From Deferribacteres bacterium (GTDB lineage Bacteria; Zhuqueibacterota; Zhuqueibacteria; Zhuqueibacterales; Geothermadaptataceae): a stretch of 64,000 nucleotides of DNA. The stretch covers positions 806,001 to 870,000 of the forward strand of contig JACKDE010000003.1 in NCBI GenBank assembly GCA_020633675.1. Reading direction: 5' to 3'. Shown one piece after another: positions 34,901-42,547 of the stretch. Under the pieces are notes generated by a model, which was not told the DNA's origin, ran no database searches, and saw only the letters and a list, made by a program, of their open reading frames with translations. Each line of letters opens with the position of its first letter. Position 1 is the first letter of the stretch. Both the position numbers and the translations under genes were made by a program.

Positions 34901-35974
34901 TGTCCGCCTGTGCTGGTCATCACCGACGAAGTGACGCGCTTCGATCCGGTCAGCAAACTGTTCCAATCCGGCTTGCCGATCAAGGTTTTGGCAATCAACA
35001 CGCGCGGTGCCCACTTGCCGGACACAACGCTTTTGGGCACGACTGAGCAACATTCTGAATTCTCCGCGAGCCTTGCTCACAACGAGCCCGGTCTGACAGC
35101 GTTGTTGCATCGGCAAAGCTTTGTGCTGCAATCTTCAATTGGTGATCCGGCGCATCTTTTTCGTGGAACGATGCAAGGCATTCGCTTTGCCGGACCAGCC
35201 TTATTGCACGTCTACGCACCTGATCTGCGCCGACAGGGTTCATCACTCAGCAACCTGTTTGAGCTTGCTGAGTTGGCGGTTGCAAGCCGCAGTTTTCCGA
35301 TTTTCAATTACGAGCCTGATCAGGACAACCATTGGGGTAAGTGCCTGAGTTTAGGCAGCAATCCGGAAACCTCACAGGAGTGGGTCATGCAGCCGTTTCA
35401 CATCACACAGCCGAGCGGCTTTTCGGAATCCTTCCCGCATCAGCTCACCCCTGCAGACTGGGCGGCACGCCAGCCGGAATTTGAAAAATCTTTCAAAATG
35501 TTGAAACCAAAAGAGTGGCACGATGCCATGATTGCGCTGTCCGATTATCTGGTTTTGCCGGATGATCAGCGCGAAGGCCGCGAACCATACATCCCATATG
35601 TAGATCAAAAAACGCATATTCAACGGCTCGTTATTTCAACTGAGATCGTTAAACTGGTAGAAGAGCGGCAGCAGTTTTGGAGTTTTTTGCGCCAACTCAG
35701 CCACCTCGAATCGTCGATCGAACAGGAAATCAGCCAACAAGTTCAATCGCGACTCGAACAGGAAATGGAAACGGCCAAAACACAAATCGCAGCCGAATAT
35801 CAGGCAAAGCTGACCCAATTAGAGAACCAGCATGATCGCTTGTATCACGCCAAGCTGACCCAAAAATTGCTGGCGCTGAGCGGTTTCGGACAGGACTCGC
35901 AAAAGCTTCGGCAATCCTTGCTGGACTTTGCAGCAACATCTGAAAAAACCGATCATTCAGAGGGAAACGGATGA
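31910..35974 (+). CDS. Catalytically degenerate PFOR homologue without any Fe-S motif
   Basis: 1354 residues, GTG start with no clear ribosome site. It is clearly a paralogue of the PFOR at 9505: DSGTFQLFAQNIQQAVDFLL for DTGFFQLFAKNAQEAADLNM, VYPYNPFPFPW for TYPFNPYPFPW, RMSETFKTIRMAELVL for KMAEGFKAIRLAELEL. Every catalytic marker is replaced. There is no YPITPS. The position of CKGCMECVAVC reads AAVDASACLSH, and GGDGAMYDIG reads ITDEVTRFDP. No CxxCxxC occurs anywhere, and the C-terminal ferredoxin is missing; the chain ends in a long charged helix. The frame is intact over 4 kb, arguing for a selected non-catalytic role, perhaps a structural partner of the catalytic PFOR or KOR. The end overlaps the next ATG by four bases. 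Confidence 0.8.
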   Translation: MIFKKKTPPTSPEDTTASQMTTDGFSALFDAALLASDAIGFHPFADHSRFTNKLSELKQGVPGKNERPAVAHQAVDAHSVLGFASGMALTGNRTTAFTNSSGLLSLHRSLHSLAGKRIPLVLCVGCEAPEKQGPVALDGHASYHAVADSGTFQLFAQNIQQAVDFLLIAHRVAELTLTPGIVAFDQHATGESAQSVILPGNNLIESFLGHSSDHFNAPTPAQEVLFNGQRRRVPELYSLDHAAGLGSAQTPAGYTKGLAAQQPFFYSNIAKALAQAYWEFDRLTGRQYNALQTDQAEKADYLLIAQGSAVETAKTSLESLQKSLKAQIGVVSIAQLRPFPGHLLSSVLKGKKGIAILERVDEPLAETLPLARELHAALHKATENGTARKDALPFPEYAVYEKGNDRPPLFSAMYLQDLTENALQLVVKNMLPNGDGRKRLYLGIRFKTAVLRSPKLEMLQQKLLRNYPEIEILTPGNAEESTQMIQPKNEPDTPWTVQRIKKPDGSVFDLARLWDSVGFLFETDEVGQALVDPFVATGVVPGRSSAFKKATAGSQRIIKLVPENLSEIDVPQLLAYAPEAGLQATVQGLTAILETAVRMCEARGHSFLQLPRLGANLLKIAYRMLVNDDLQKYCYAGPLFQDAFAELIEKMAPKDEQRSAFEQEIEPVLAMLASYIIVKTDLFFEQQHRQQKGSGLLLSLAINPDAAVDASACLSHMPANSMELVERSEYTLAEYRKNWQILNEMPDVEFELLEKWIDPSQPKTDFYYTFNRKVYHAMLLQVDDAPAFGARVAMRIVVAAIEAVMQPRYQALTQTISTLITRLEEKIQSGLSESLKINDFEAFGKRLSEQSSQSLDLSSVAALVNDEPDASQLDQQRLARLSQLRTTLTNLRSDFAVGANGDGRARMAAALSVQNPTTSFAVYPYNPFPFPWIQELESDAAAQATGLFVGLTNRMSETFKTIRMAELVLRDEYVPEKHDIAFKTFSWTDLDEQERQNCPPVLVITDEVTRFDPVSKLFQSGLPIKVLAINTRGAHLPDTTLLGTTEQHSEFSASLAHNEPGLTALLHRQSFVLQSSIGDPAHLFRGTMQGIRFAGPALLHVYAPDLRRQGSSLSNLFELAELAVASRSFPIFNYEPDQDNHWGKCLSLGSNPETSQEWVMQPFHITQPSGFSESFPHQLTPADWAARQPEFEKSFKMLKPKEWHDAMIALSDYLVLPDDQREGREPYIPYVDQKTHIQRLVISTEIVKLVEERQQFWSFLRQLSHLESSIEQEISQQVQSRLEQEMETAKTQIAAEYQAKLTQLENQHDRLYHAKLTQKLLALSGFGQDSQKLRQSLLDFAATSEKTDHSEGNG

Positions 35975-36786
35975 AAAAGGTGTTTTCATACTTTTCGAGG
36001 ACTTCGCTTTTACTCATTTTCATTTTTCAGGCTTTATCCAGTTTCGCGCGTCAATCTGATTCAAACGCTCAGAACGCGCTTTTCACCATGCATTTTGAAA
36101 GCACTGACCAAAATATTGCACCGTTTATCTCCCGGACACTTAGCCAGCGTGCGAAAACCATCGAACATTTCTTCGGCAAACCATTCGCAAAGAAATTCGA
36201 AGTGCGCATTCTTGCCAATCGGGCTGCGCTGAACACATATTGGAGCGAAGCCTGGAATATACCTGGCCTGAAGACCGAATGCTGGATGGTCGCCAGCGGC
36301 ACAGCGAAAGAGCTGACCATTCTTTCGCCAAATGCCTGGTCTGAAGATGCATGCGAGCACACAATCGCGGATACGCTAAAAACCCAACTATTGCTTGCGC
36401 ATGAACTCACCCATGTTTATCATGGCCAGTATAATCCACAACCTGAATTTGAAGGTCTGGATGCTATAGGCTGGTTCGTAGAAGGATTGGCCGTTTTGGT
36501 ATCAGGGCAACTCGATGCCGGACATCTTGCCGCAGCAAAAGAAGCAATTGAACATGGCAAAGCGCCAACACAGCTTGCAAACGCCTGGTCGGGAAAATAT
36601 CGATACGGTGTTTCCGGCTCGCTGGTGCAGTACATCGAAAATCGTTATGGCCGTGAAAAGCTGATTTCTCTTTTAAGCAGTACCAGCGAAAAAGAAATAC
36701 TTGATGAATTGCAGCTCACTGAACAGGAGTTGCTCACCCAGTGGCAAAAAGCGGTAATTGAACAACAGAAATCGCTTTCGCACTGA
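35971..36786 (+). CDS. Exported gluzincin-type metallopeptidase (MA-clan)
   Basis: 271 residues. A signal peptide or TM helix spans residues 8-26. The zinc site is HELTH at 144-148 with a third ligand Glu171 in WFVEGLAVLVSG. This is the arrangement of the small peptidase-MA-like proteins common in Bacteroidota and relatives. It would act in the periplasm or at the cell surface. It starts inside the stop of the degenerate PFOR gene (ATGA) and runs up to rnfC2, so it is physically embedded in the second Rnf set. Its substrate is unknown; processing of an Rnf component or peptide feeding are both speculation. Confidence 0.8.
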   Translation: MKKVFSYFSRTSLLLIFIFQALSSFARQSDSNAQNALFTMHFESTDQNIAPFISRTLSQRAKTIEHFFGKPFAKKFEVRILANRAALNTYWSEAWNIPGLKTECWMVASGTAKELTILSPNAWSEDACEHTIADTLKTQLLLAHELTHVYHGQYNPQPEFEGLDAIGWFVEGLAVLVSGQLDAGHLAAAKEAIEHGKAPTQLANAWSGKYRYGVSGSLVQYIENRYGREKLISLLSSTSEKEILDELQLTEQELLTQWQKAVIEQQKSLSH

Positions 36787-36805
36787 TTCGATTTGGACAA
36801 TCAAC

Positions 36806-38161
36806 ATGTTTTCATTTTTAGAAAAACACATCAAAACGTTCCGGCACGGCATCCACCCTGGTGATTATAAAGAAACCACCAAAGACCTTAAAATCGAACG
36901 CATGCCATTTGCGGATGAAATTATTTTGCCGCTAAGCCAGCATCTCGGCGGGCCATCAAAACCGATTGTGAAACCGGGCGAAAAAGTCTTTCGAGGTCAG
37001 TTGATCGCCGAGGCGACCGGCTTTGTCTCCAGCAATTTGCATGCATCTGTGACAGGTACCGTGCGCGCCATCGAGCCGCGCAGTCACGCATCCGGCAGGA
37101 TGGTGGAATCGATCATTATCGATAAGGATCCATTCTCGCCACAGACACTTTTCAATGAGCGCACTATCGAATGGGAGCACCTTTCTCCGAACGAATTGCT
37201 GGATATGATCAAATGGGGTGGCTTTGTCGGGCTGGGCGGTGCAGCCTTCCCGACACACGTTAAACTATCGGTACCCGACGGCAAACGCGCGCGCTTTTTT
37301 ATGGTCAACGCCGCGGAGTGCGAACCCTTTTTAACCAGCGATCACAGAATTATGCTGGAACGCTACCACGCCATCTTTGCCGGCATTCGCATCTGCATGA
37401 AAATCCTGGATGCCGAGAAAGCATACATCGGCACCGAGATCAACAAAATGGAAGCGCTGGAACTGCTGCAAAGTGCCATTCCTGCAGATTTGCCTTGTGA
37501 AATTGTACCGTTGGAGACGAAATATCCGCAAGGCGCGGAAAAAATGCTCACTGAAGCCGTGCTGCACAAGGAGATCCCGAGCGGCCAATTGCCGATCGAT
37601 ATCCATGTTATTGTGAACAATGTCGGCACGGTAGCAGCAATAGGCGAGTTTTTTCAGCACGGCCAGCCAGTCATCGAACGCGTCGTGACGGTCACGGGAC
37701 CGGGCATTCGCCGCCCTGCAAATCTCATGGTTCCCATCGGTACCAAACTGTCCGATGTGATCGAATACTGTGGCGGTTTGCATGAGCACGTGCGGCAAAT
37801 TTTGTATGGCGGTCCGATGATGGGGTCAGCGCAGATGGTGCTGGATGTACCCGTGATGAAGGGCACTTCCGGCGTGCTTTTTTTGACCGATCACGAAGTG
37901 GTTCCACGGCAAGAGTATCCCTGTATTCGCTGTATGCGCTGTGTGGATGCCTGCCCGGTCTATCTCAATCCAAGCACGCTTGGTATGCTTGCAAAAGGGC
38001 GCTTTTATGACGAAATGATGAATTACCACATTATGGATTGCATGGAGTGCGGCTCATGTTCATATGTGTGCCCATCCAATATTCCTCTGGTGCAGCGATT
38101 CCGGGTCACCAAAGTATTGATTCGCGAAAAATTAGCGCGAGAGGCAAAGAAGAAATCATAA
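36806..38161 (+). CDS. rnfC: RnfC paralogue (second Rnf set)
   Basis: 451 residues with the same order as the first RnfC: PLSQHLGGPSKPIVKPGEKV, GLGGAAFPTHVKLSVPD, VNAAECEPFLTSDHR, YPQGAEKMLTEAVLH. Two C-terminal clusters follow (CIRCMRCVDACPVYLNP and CMECGSCSYVCPSNIP), all cysteines intact. Start at 36806 (MFSFLEKHIK) is preferred because a longer frame overlaps the peptidase gene by 29 bases. The ribosome site is weak. Confidence 0.93.
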   Translation: MFSFLEKHIKTFRHGIHPGDYKETTKDLKIERMPFADEIILPLSQHLGGPSKPIVKPGEKVFRGQLIAEATGFVSSNLHASVTGTVRAIEPRSHASGRMVESIIIDKDPFSPQTLFNERTIEWEHLSPNELLDMIKWGGFVGLGGAAFPTHVKLSVPDGKRARFFMVNAAECEPFLTSDHRIMLERYHAIFAGIRICMKILDAEKAYIGTEINKMEALELLQSAIPADLPCEIVPLETKYPQGAEKMLTEAVLHKEIPSGQLPIDIHVIVNNVGTVAAIGEFFQHGQPVIERVVTVTGPGIRRPANLMVPIGTKLSDVIEYCGGLHEHVRQILYGGPMMGSAQMVLDVPVMKGTSGVLFLTDHEVVPRQEYPCIRCMRCVDACPVYLNPSTLGMLAKGRFYDEMMNYHIMDCMECGSCSYVCPSNIPLVQRFRVTKVLIREKLAREAKKKS

Positions 38162-38254
38162 TTTGCTGTTAGCCACATTTTAGGCATGGTATTCGCCCCA
38201 CAGCCAATGGTCAACAGCTATTCGCCAACTTTAAATTTTTCCGAAAATGAAAAT

Positions 38255-39265
38255 ATGAACACCCAGCAGCCCAAACTTTTGCTCACGACCTCGCCGTTTC
38301 TGAAACCACGACAGGATACACGTTTTATCATGTGGCAGGTAAATCTTGCCCTGCTGCCTGTAGCTTTGGCTGCTATCTATTATTTCGGTGTTAGCGCAAT
38401 CCTGATCATCGTCGCTTGCGTCGCCGGTGCGCTCTTGCCGGAATGGCTACACAGTCGATTTCAGTCTGCCGCAATCAGCCCACTTAAAGATGGCACGGCC
38501 CTGATTACCGGCTTGCTGCTGGCCTTGACTTTACCGCCCAGCATTCCCTTGTGGATGGCATTTTTAGGTGGCGTTTCAGCAATTGGAATAGGAAAACTGC
38601 TTTTTGGTGGTATCGGTTACAACGCCTTTAACCCTGCATTGGTCGGTCGTGCAATTTTACAGGCAGCTTTCCCGCAGGCAATGACCACATGGGCGCCACA
38701 CACCGATTTGAACGGCTTTTCCGTCTTGCGTGGCGATCTTTTTGCATTGCCATTCGCACAGCGCAGTGTTGATGCGGTTACGGAAGCCACGCCGCTCGCA
38801 AAAATGAAATTCGATGCCATGATTACTGCATTGCCGGATTTGCTGCGAGGCTCCACGGCCGGTTCACTGGGTGAAACTTCCGCGTTGATCATTTTGTTGG
38901 CTGGTGTTTACCTGGCCAGCCGCCGCATTTTAAGCTGGCGCATTCCTGTGAGTATTCTCGCTACTGTCTTTGTTCTGGCAGGCGTTACCTATTGGCTTGC
39001 GCCGGATACGCAGCCTCAGCCTTTGTTTCATCTGTTTTCCGGCGGCCTGATGCTGGGTGCCGTTTTTATGGCAACCGATCCGGTCACTTCACCCATCACC
39101 CAGCGAGGCTGTGTGATTTTTGGCATTGGTATCGGTGTGATCGTTATGGTCATTCGGCTTTTTGGTGGCTTGCCTGAGGGCGTCATGTATTCAATTCTGA
39201 TCATGAATGCCATGACACCACTTATTGACCGGGTTGCCCAGCCGCGAATCTACGGCACGGAATAA
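38255..39265 (+). CDS. rnfD: RnfD paralogue (second Rnf set)
   Basis: 336-residue membrane protein. The covalent-FMN threonine is retained at Thr179 in DAVTEATPL, exactly the same residue number as in the first RnfD. FNPALVGRAILQAAFP, GSLGETSAL and FSGGLMLGAVFMATDP are also present. Start at 38255 (MNTQQPKLLL) chosen by alignment; a frame 23 codons longer is possible. No rnfG, rnfE or rnfA follows: the next genes are unrelated. Confidence 0.93.
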   Translation: MNTQQPKLLLTTSPFLKPRQDTRFIMWQVNLALLPVALAAIYYFGVSAILIIVACVAGALLPEWLHSRFQSAAISPLKDGTALITGLLLALTLPPSIPLWMAFLGGVSAIGIGKLLFGGIGYNAFNPALVGRAILQAAFPQAMTTWAPHTDLNGFSVLRGDLFALPFAQRSVDAVTEATPLAKMKFDAMITALPDLLRGSTAGSLGETSALIILLAGVYLASRRILSWRIPVSILATVFVLAGVTYWLAPDTQPQPLFHLFSGGLMLGAVFMATDPVTSPITQRGCVIFGIGIGVIVMVIRLFGGLPEGVMYSILIMNAMTPLIDRVAQPRIYGTE

Positions 39266-39366
39266 TCAAAGCTTTTGTTCTTTATCAAAATCAAAATGCG
39301 AACAGGGTTAGCTTACGCGACTCTTGTGAGCATGCATCAAAAACTCCAAACGATCAGGAGGTGAAT

Positions 39367-39849
39367 ATGGACAAACGCGCTTCCAATCGTCAAGATCGGC
39401 TGATTAAGGAAAGAAGACACGATGCCTATCGGCGGCGAACAAAGCTGCAAGACCCGACCGTGTGTACGGAATGTGGCGCATTGTATACCACCGGGCGCTG
39501 GACCTGGCAGGAGCCACCCGAAAACGCCAATAAAATTACCTGCCCAGCCTGTCGTCGGCAATCTGAGAAATTTCCAGCAGGCGTCGTTCATTTGGGCGGT
39601 GGATTCTTTTATGACCATCGTGAAGAAATCATGAATCTTGTCCACAACGTTGAAAAGCTGGAAAAAAATGAACGTCCGATGGAGCGAATCATGCATGTAG
39701 AAAAAGATAACGGCAATACGATGGTGACGACCACCGGCGTGCATGTGGCGCGGCGAATTGGGGAAGCTCTATCACGCGCTTTTAAAGGTGATCTCTCCTA
39801 TCAGTACGGCAGTGAAGATCAAAGTATCCGTGTTGATTGGCAAAGATGA
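39367..39849 (+). CDS. Zinc-ribbon protein of the BCAM0308 type
   Basis: 160 residues. A very basic N-terminus (DKRASNRQDRLIKERRHDAYRRR) is followed by a two-Cys-pair zinc ribbon (CTECGALYTTGRW and CPACRRQ). A C-terminal domain with NMD3-like alternation follows (NTMVTTTGVHVARRIGEALSRAFKG). The strong AGGAGGTG before ATG at 39367 fixes the start. The family is widespread but uncharacterised; its make-up suggests RNA or ribosome binding. It heads a small plus-strand group with CBS protein and tryptophanase. Confidence 0.75.
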   Translation: MDKRASNRQDRLIKERRHDAYRRRTKLQDPTVCTECGALYTTGRWTWQEPPENANKITCPACRRQSEKFPAGVVHLGGGFFYDHREEIMNLVHNVEKLEKNERPMERIMHVEKDNGNTMVTTTGVHVARRIGEALSRAFKGDLSYQYGSEDQSIRVDWQR

Positions 39850-39855
39850 TATGTG

Positions 39856-39936
39856 GTGAGAGATGAGGAGTAACAGGTAAAGCAAGCTTCACGATCGACC
39901 AAATTGATCATTGCCCTTTGTCTTCTCATCTCTCAC
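39856..39936. repeat. Perfect 12-bp inverted repeat between zinc-ribbon and CBS genes
   Basis: GTGAGAGATGAG (39856-39867) pairs with CTCATCTCTCAC (39925-39936) across 57 bases. The arms flank a GATC-rich loop, a layout reminiscent of a tiny non-autonomous element, but no target duplication is obvious. Confidence 0.45.
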
Positions 39937-39991
39937 GATTTACAGAATTATTTTATGATTTCGATGACGAACCCAGTAATGGAGGCCCGTA

Positions 39992-40426
39992 ATGAATCTG
40001 CTCAAAATTGCTCGCAAACCCCCGATAATCGTTTTGCCACAAGACAGTGTTATGAAGGCTGTTGAAAAAATGGTTAAAAACAAGGTTGGCGGCGTGGCGG
40101 TTGAAGAAAATGGCGTTTTGGTAGGTATCTTCACCGAACGTGATTTGCAGACGCGAGTGGTTCACAAACATCTCTCTGCCCTCGATACACCAGTCAGCGA
40201 AGTCATGACCCGCGATCCACACACAGCGCCCGTTGAAATGGAGGCGAGTGCAGCATTTGAGTTTATGACGAGCCAGCATTTTCGGCATCTGCCAATTGTC
40301 GATGAAAACGGCAAAATTTTAGGGATGTTATCGGTCCGCCATTTAATGGCGCGCATCGTCGAGTATCTGTCGCACGAACTCGAGAGCATGAATGCCTACA
40401 TCGGCGCAGACGGCATTGGAGGCTGA
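39992..40426 (+). CDS. Stand-alone tandem CBS-domain protein
   Basis: 144 residues made of two CBS motifs: residues 1-60 (GGVAVEENGVLVGIFTERDL) and 70-128 (FRHLPIVDENGKILGMLSVRHLM), with TRDP and related linker. Paired CBS domains bind adenine nucleotides or SAM and sense energy state. The stop is 2 bases before the tryptophanase ATG, so the protein is co-expressed with that enzyme; regulation of amino acid breakdown by adenylate level is a reasonable guess. Confidence 0.88.
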   Translation: MNLLKIARKPPIIVLPQDSVMKAVEKMVKNKVGGVAVEENGVLVGIFTERDLQTRVVHKHLSALDTPVSEVMTRDPHTAPVEMEASAAFEFMTSQHFRHLPIVDENGKILGMLSVRHLMARIVEYLSHELESMNAYIGADGIGG

Positions 40427-40428
40427 TC

Positions 40429-41808
40429 ATGCGTTTTCCCGCGGAACCATTTAAAATAAAAGTTGTCGAGCCGATCCAGAAAACGTCTTATGAAGAGCGT
40501 GTCCATTTGCTCGAGCAGGCCGGACTCAATATTTTTGGACTTCCAGCGGAGAAGATCTATATCGATTTGCTGACCGATAGTGGAACCAGTGCTATGAGCG
40601 ATCATCAATGGGGGGCGCTCATGATTGGCGACGAAGCCTACGCCGGCAGCAAAAGTTACTATAAATTCGAGCAAGCAGTCAAATCGATTACCGGTTACAA
40701 AGATGTTATCCCGACGCATCAGGGCCGTGTCGCAGAAAATTTGTTGTTTTCGATGATCGTCAAAAAAGGTATCATCATCCCCAACAACAGCCATTTTGAT
40801 ACCACGCGAGCCAATATCGAATACCACGATGGGCAAGCGCTCGATTTAGTGATTGACGAGGCCTATCACCCCGAAGTATACCACCCATTTAAAGGCAACA
40901 TGGACCTCGGCAAGCTTGAACACACGATAACAAAATTCGGTGCTGAGCGTATTCCTGTCTGTTTTCTGACCATAACCAACAATTCTGGTGGCGGCCAGCC
41001 GGTTTCGATGCAGAACATTCGCGAAGTTAAAGCTCTATTAGCTCGCTTTAACATTCCGTTGTTTTTTGATGCCTGCCGCTTTGCAGAGAACTGCTTTTTT
41101 ATCAAGCAACGCGAGCACGGATATGCTGAAAAAAGCATTGCTGAAATTGCGCGCGAAATGTTCTCTTATGCAGATGGCTGCACCATGAGCGCCAAAAAAG
41201 ACGGATTGGTAAACATTGGCGGCTTTCTGGCACTCAACAACGATGAGTTGGCAAAACGCATCACCAACTTGCTGATTCTGATTGAAGGCTTTCCTACCTA
41301 TGGCGGCATGGCTGGTCGTGATCTCGAAGCAATCGCAGTTGGCCTGCAGGAAGTGATGGACGAAAGCTATCTCGCCTATCGCACCAGCCAGGTGCAATAT
41401 CTGGCTGAACTGCTGGAAAAAGAAAACATCTCGATCATTAAACCACCGGGGGGCCACGCAGTTTATGTGGATGCTCAGCACTTTTTGCCCCACATTCCGC
41501 CAGCACAATTTCCGGGACAGGCGCTTGTGGTCGAGCTTTACAAAAAATTCGGAATACGTGCAGTTGAAATCGGCTCTCTGATGTTCGGGAATAAAAATGC
41601 ATTGGCCGCAGCAAGCCATCCCACCCTCGAACTCGTGCGGCTCGCCATCCCGCGGCGTGTTTACACGACGATGCATATGACCTATGTGGCTGAAGCCCTG
41701 ACTGAACTATTCAAAAGCAGAAACCAAATAAAGGGATTGCGTTTGACCTACGAAGCGCCAGTTTTACGACATTTTACAGCGCGGCTGGAAACAGTCCCGC
41801 CACATTAG
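40429..41808 (+). CDS. tnaA: Tryptophanase (L-tryptophan indole-lyase)
   Basis: 459-residue PLP beta-eliminating lyase. The Schiff-base lysine is Lys257 in SAKKDGLVNIGG. Overall it looks as close to tyrosine phenol-lyase as to tryptophanase. The three residues that separate the two activities are of tryptophanase type: Asp124 (FDTTR; Thr in tyrosine phenol-lyase), Ile381 (VEIGS; Arg in tyrosine phenol-lyase) and His448 (LRHFTAR; Phe there). Numbering happens to coincide with the Citrobacter tyrosine phenol-lyase. It cleaves tryptophan to indole, pyruvate and ammonia; pyruvate would feed the PFOR. No tnaC-like leader was seen. Translation is coupled to the CBS protein. Confidence 0.88.
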   Translation: MRFPAEPFKIKVVEPIQKTSYEERVHLLEQAGLNIFGLPAEKIYIDLLTDSGTSAMSDHQWGALMIGDEAYAGSKSYYKFEQAVKSITGYKDVIPTHQGRVAENLLFSMIVKKGIIIPNNSHFDTTRANIEYHDGQALDLVIDEAYHPEVYHPFKGNMDLGKLEHTITKFGAERIPVCFLTITNNSGGGQPVSMQNIREVKALLARFNIPLFFDACRFAENCFFIKQREHGYAEKSIAEIAREMFSYADGCTMSAKKDGLVNIGGFLALNNDELAKRITNLLILIEGFPTYGGMAGRDLEAIAVGLQEVMDESYLAYRTSQVQYLAELLEKENISIIKPPGGHAVYVDAQHFLPHIPPAQFPGQALVVELYKKFGIRAVEIGSLMFGNKNALAAASHPTLELVRLAIPRRVYTTMHMTYVAEALTELFKSRNQIKGLRLTYEAPVLRHFTARLETVPPH

Positions 41809-41814
41809 CCGTTT

Positions 41815-41842
41815 AAAAGGAGCGGAACTGCTTCCTCCTTTT
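41815..41842 (+). terminator. Terminator-like hairpin after tryptophanase
   Basis: AAAAGGAG (41815-41822) pairs with CTCCTTTT (41835-41842), 12-base loop, ending in a short T-run. The stem is AU-rich at its base, so strength is uncertain. Confidence 0.4.
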
Positions 41843-41979
41843 GCGGGCGAATTCCAAAGCGCATGTTGATTGGAAACAACTGAACGCCCGCTCGCAGCGG
41901 TTGTTTGGCATAATGTGTTGCCAGCCCAAAACGGTATCTATCGCACAAACTGGCGCGAACACCAAAATGGAGGTGGATC

Positions 41980-42339
41980 ATGAAGATTGAGCTTTTGCAA
42001 GAAGAATACAGCTTGTTGCTGCCTCTGCTCAAAGATCATATTTCGGAATACTACTCCGAAATTCGGCACACGATGACCTCTTCCTACAAAGACCATCTCA
42101 AGCGAAAAAAGCAACAACTCCTCAACCTCTACTACACTCTGGAAAGCACCGAAACCGGTAGTATCCTTCTCACCCCGGAACAGACCCGGAACTTCATCGA
42201 CTTTTTGCAAAACCAACTGCACGATATGCCGAGTGAAATTTGGCACACCGACAATTCCGAATGGCGCTCGAAATTGAAAAGCCGAAAAAGAATGTTTGCC
42301 TGTCTTCTGAAAAAGGCAGAAGGTGAATTGCTCAATTAA
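41980..42339 (+). CDS. Hypothetical helical protein, 119 residues
   Basis: Mostly helical, charged, soluble protein with no signal or membrane segment. The start is well supported by GGAGGTGG before ATG. It contains a basic segment HLKRKKQQLLNLYY and a C-terminal KSRKRMFACLLKKAEG. No family recognised. It stands alone between the tryptophanase and the YbaK-type gene. Confidence 0.65.
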   Translation: MKIELLQEEYSLLLPLLKDHISEYYSEIRHTMTSSYKDHLKRKKQQLLNLYYTLESTETGSILLTPEQTRNFIDFLQNQLHDMPSEIWHTDNSEWRSKLKSRKRMFACLLKKAEGELLN

Positions 42340-42547
42340 ATCGCTATTTCCAACCGAACAGGGTGGGCTGCAGGCCTGGACGGGAATTAGCGAACACTGT
42401 TGAGGCGCTTTAAAGCCCAACTGGTGGTCTTGAACTCAACCAGCCGGCTATGATGATTTAATTTGAGTGGATTGGTTTGCCTTGGCAGTATAGCCTGCTG
42501 AAATGACGATTAAGCGAACTCACTTAAACAAAGAAAGGGGTCTAATT

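Noticed and set aside
40429..41808. Annotation as tyrosine phenol-lyase
   Set aside because: Diagnostic positions 124, 381 and 448 carry Asp, Ile and His, the tryptophanase residues, not Thr, Arg and Phe.
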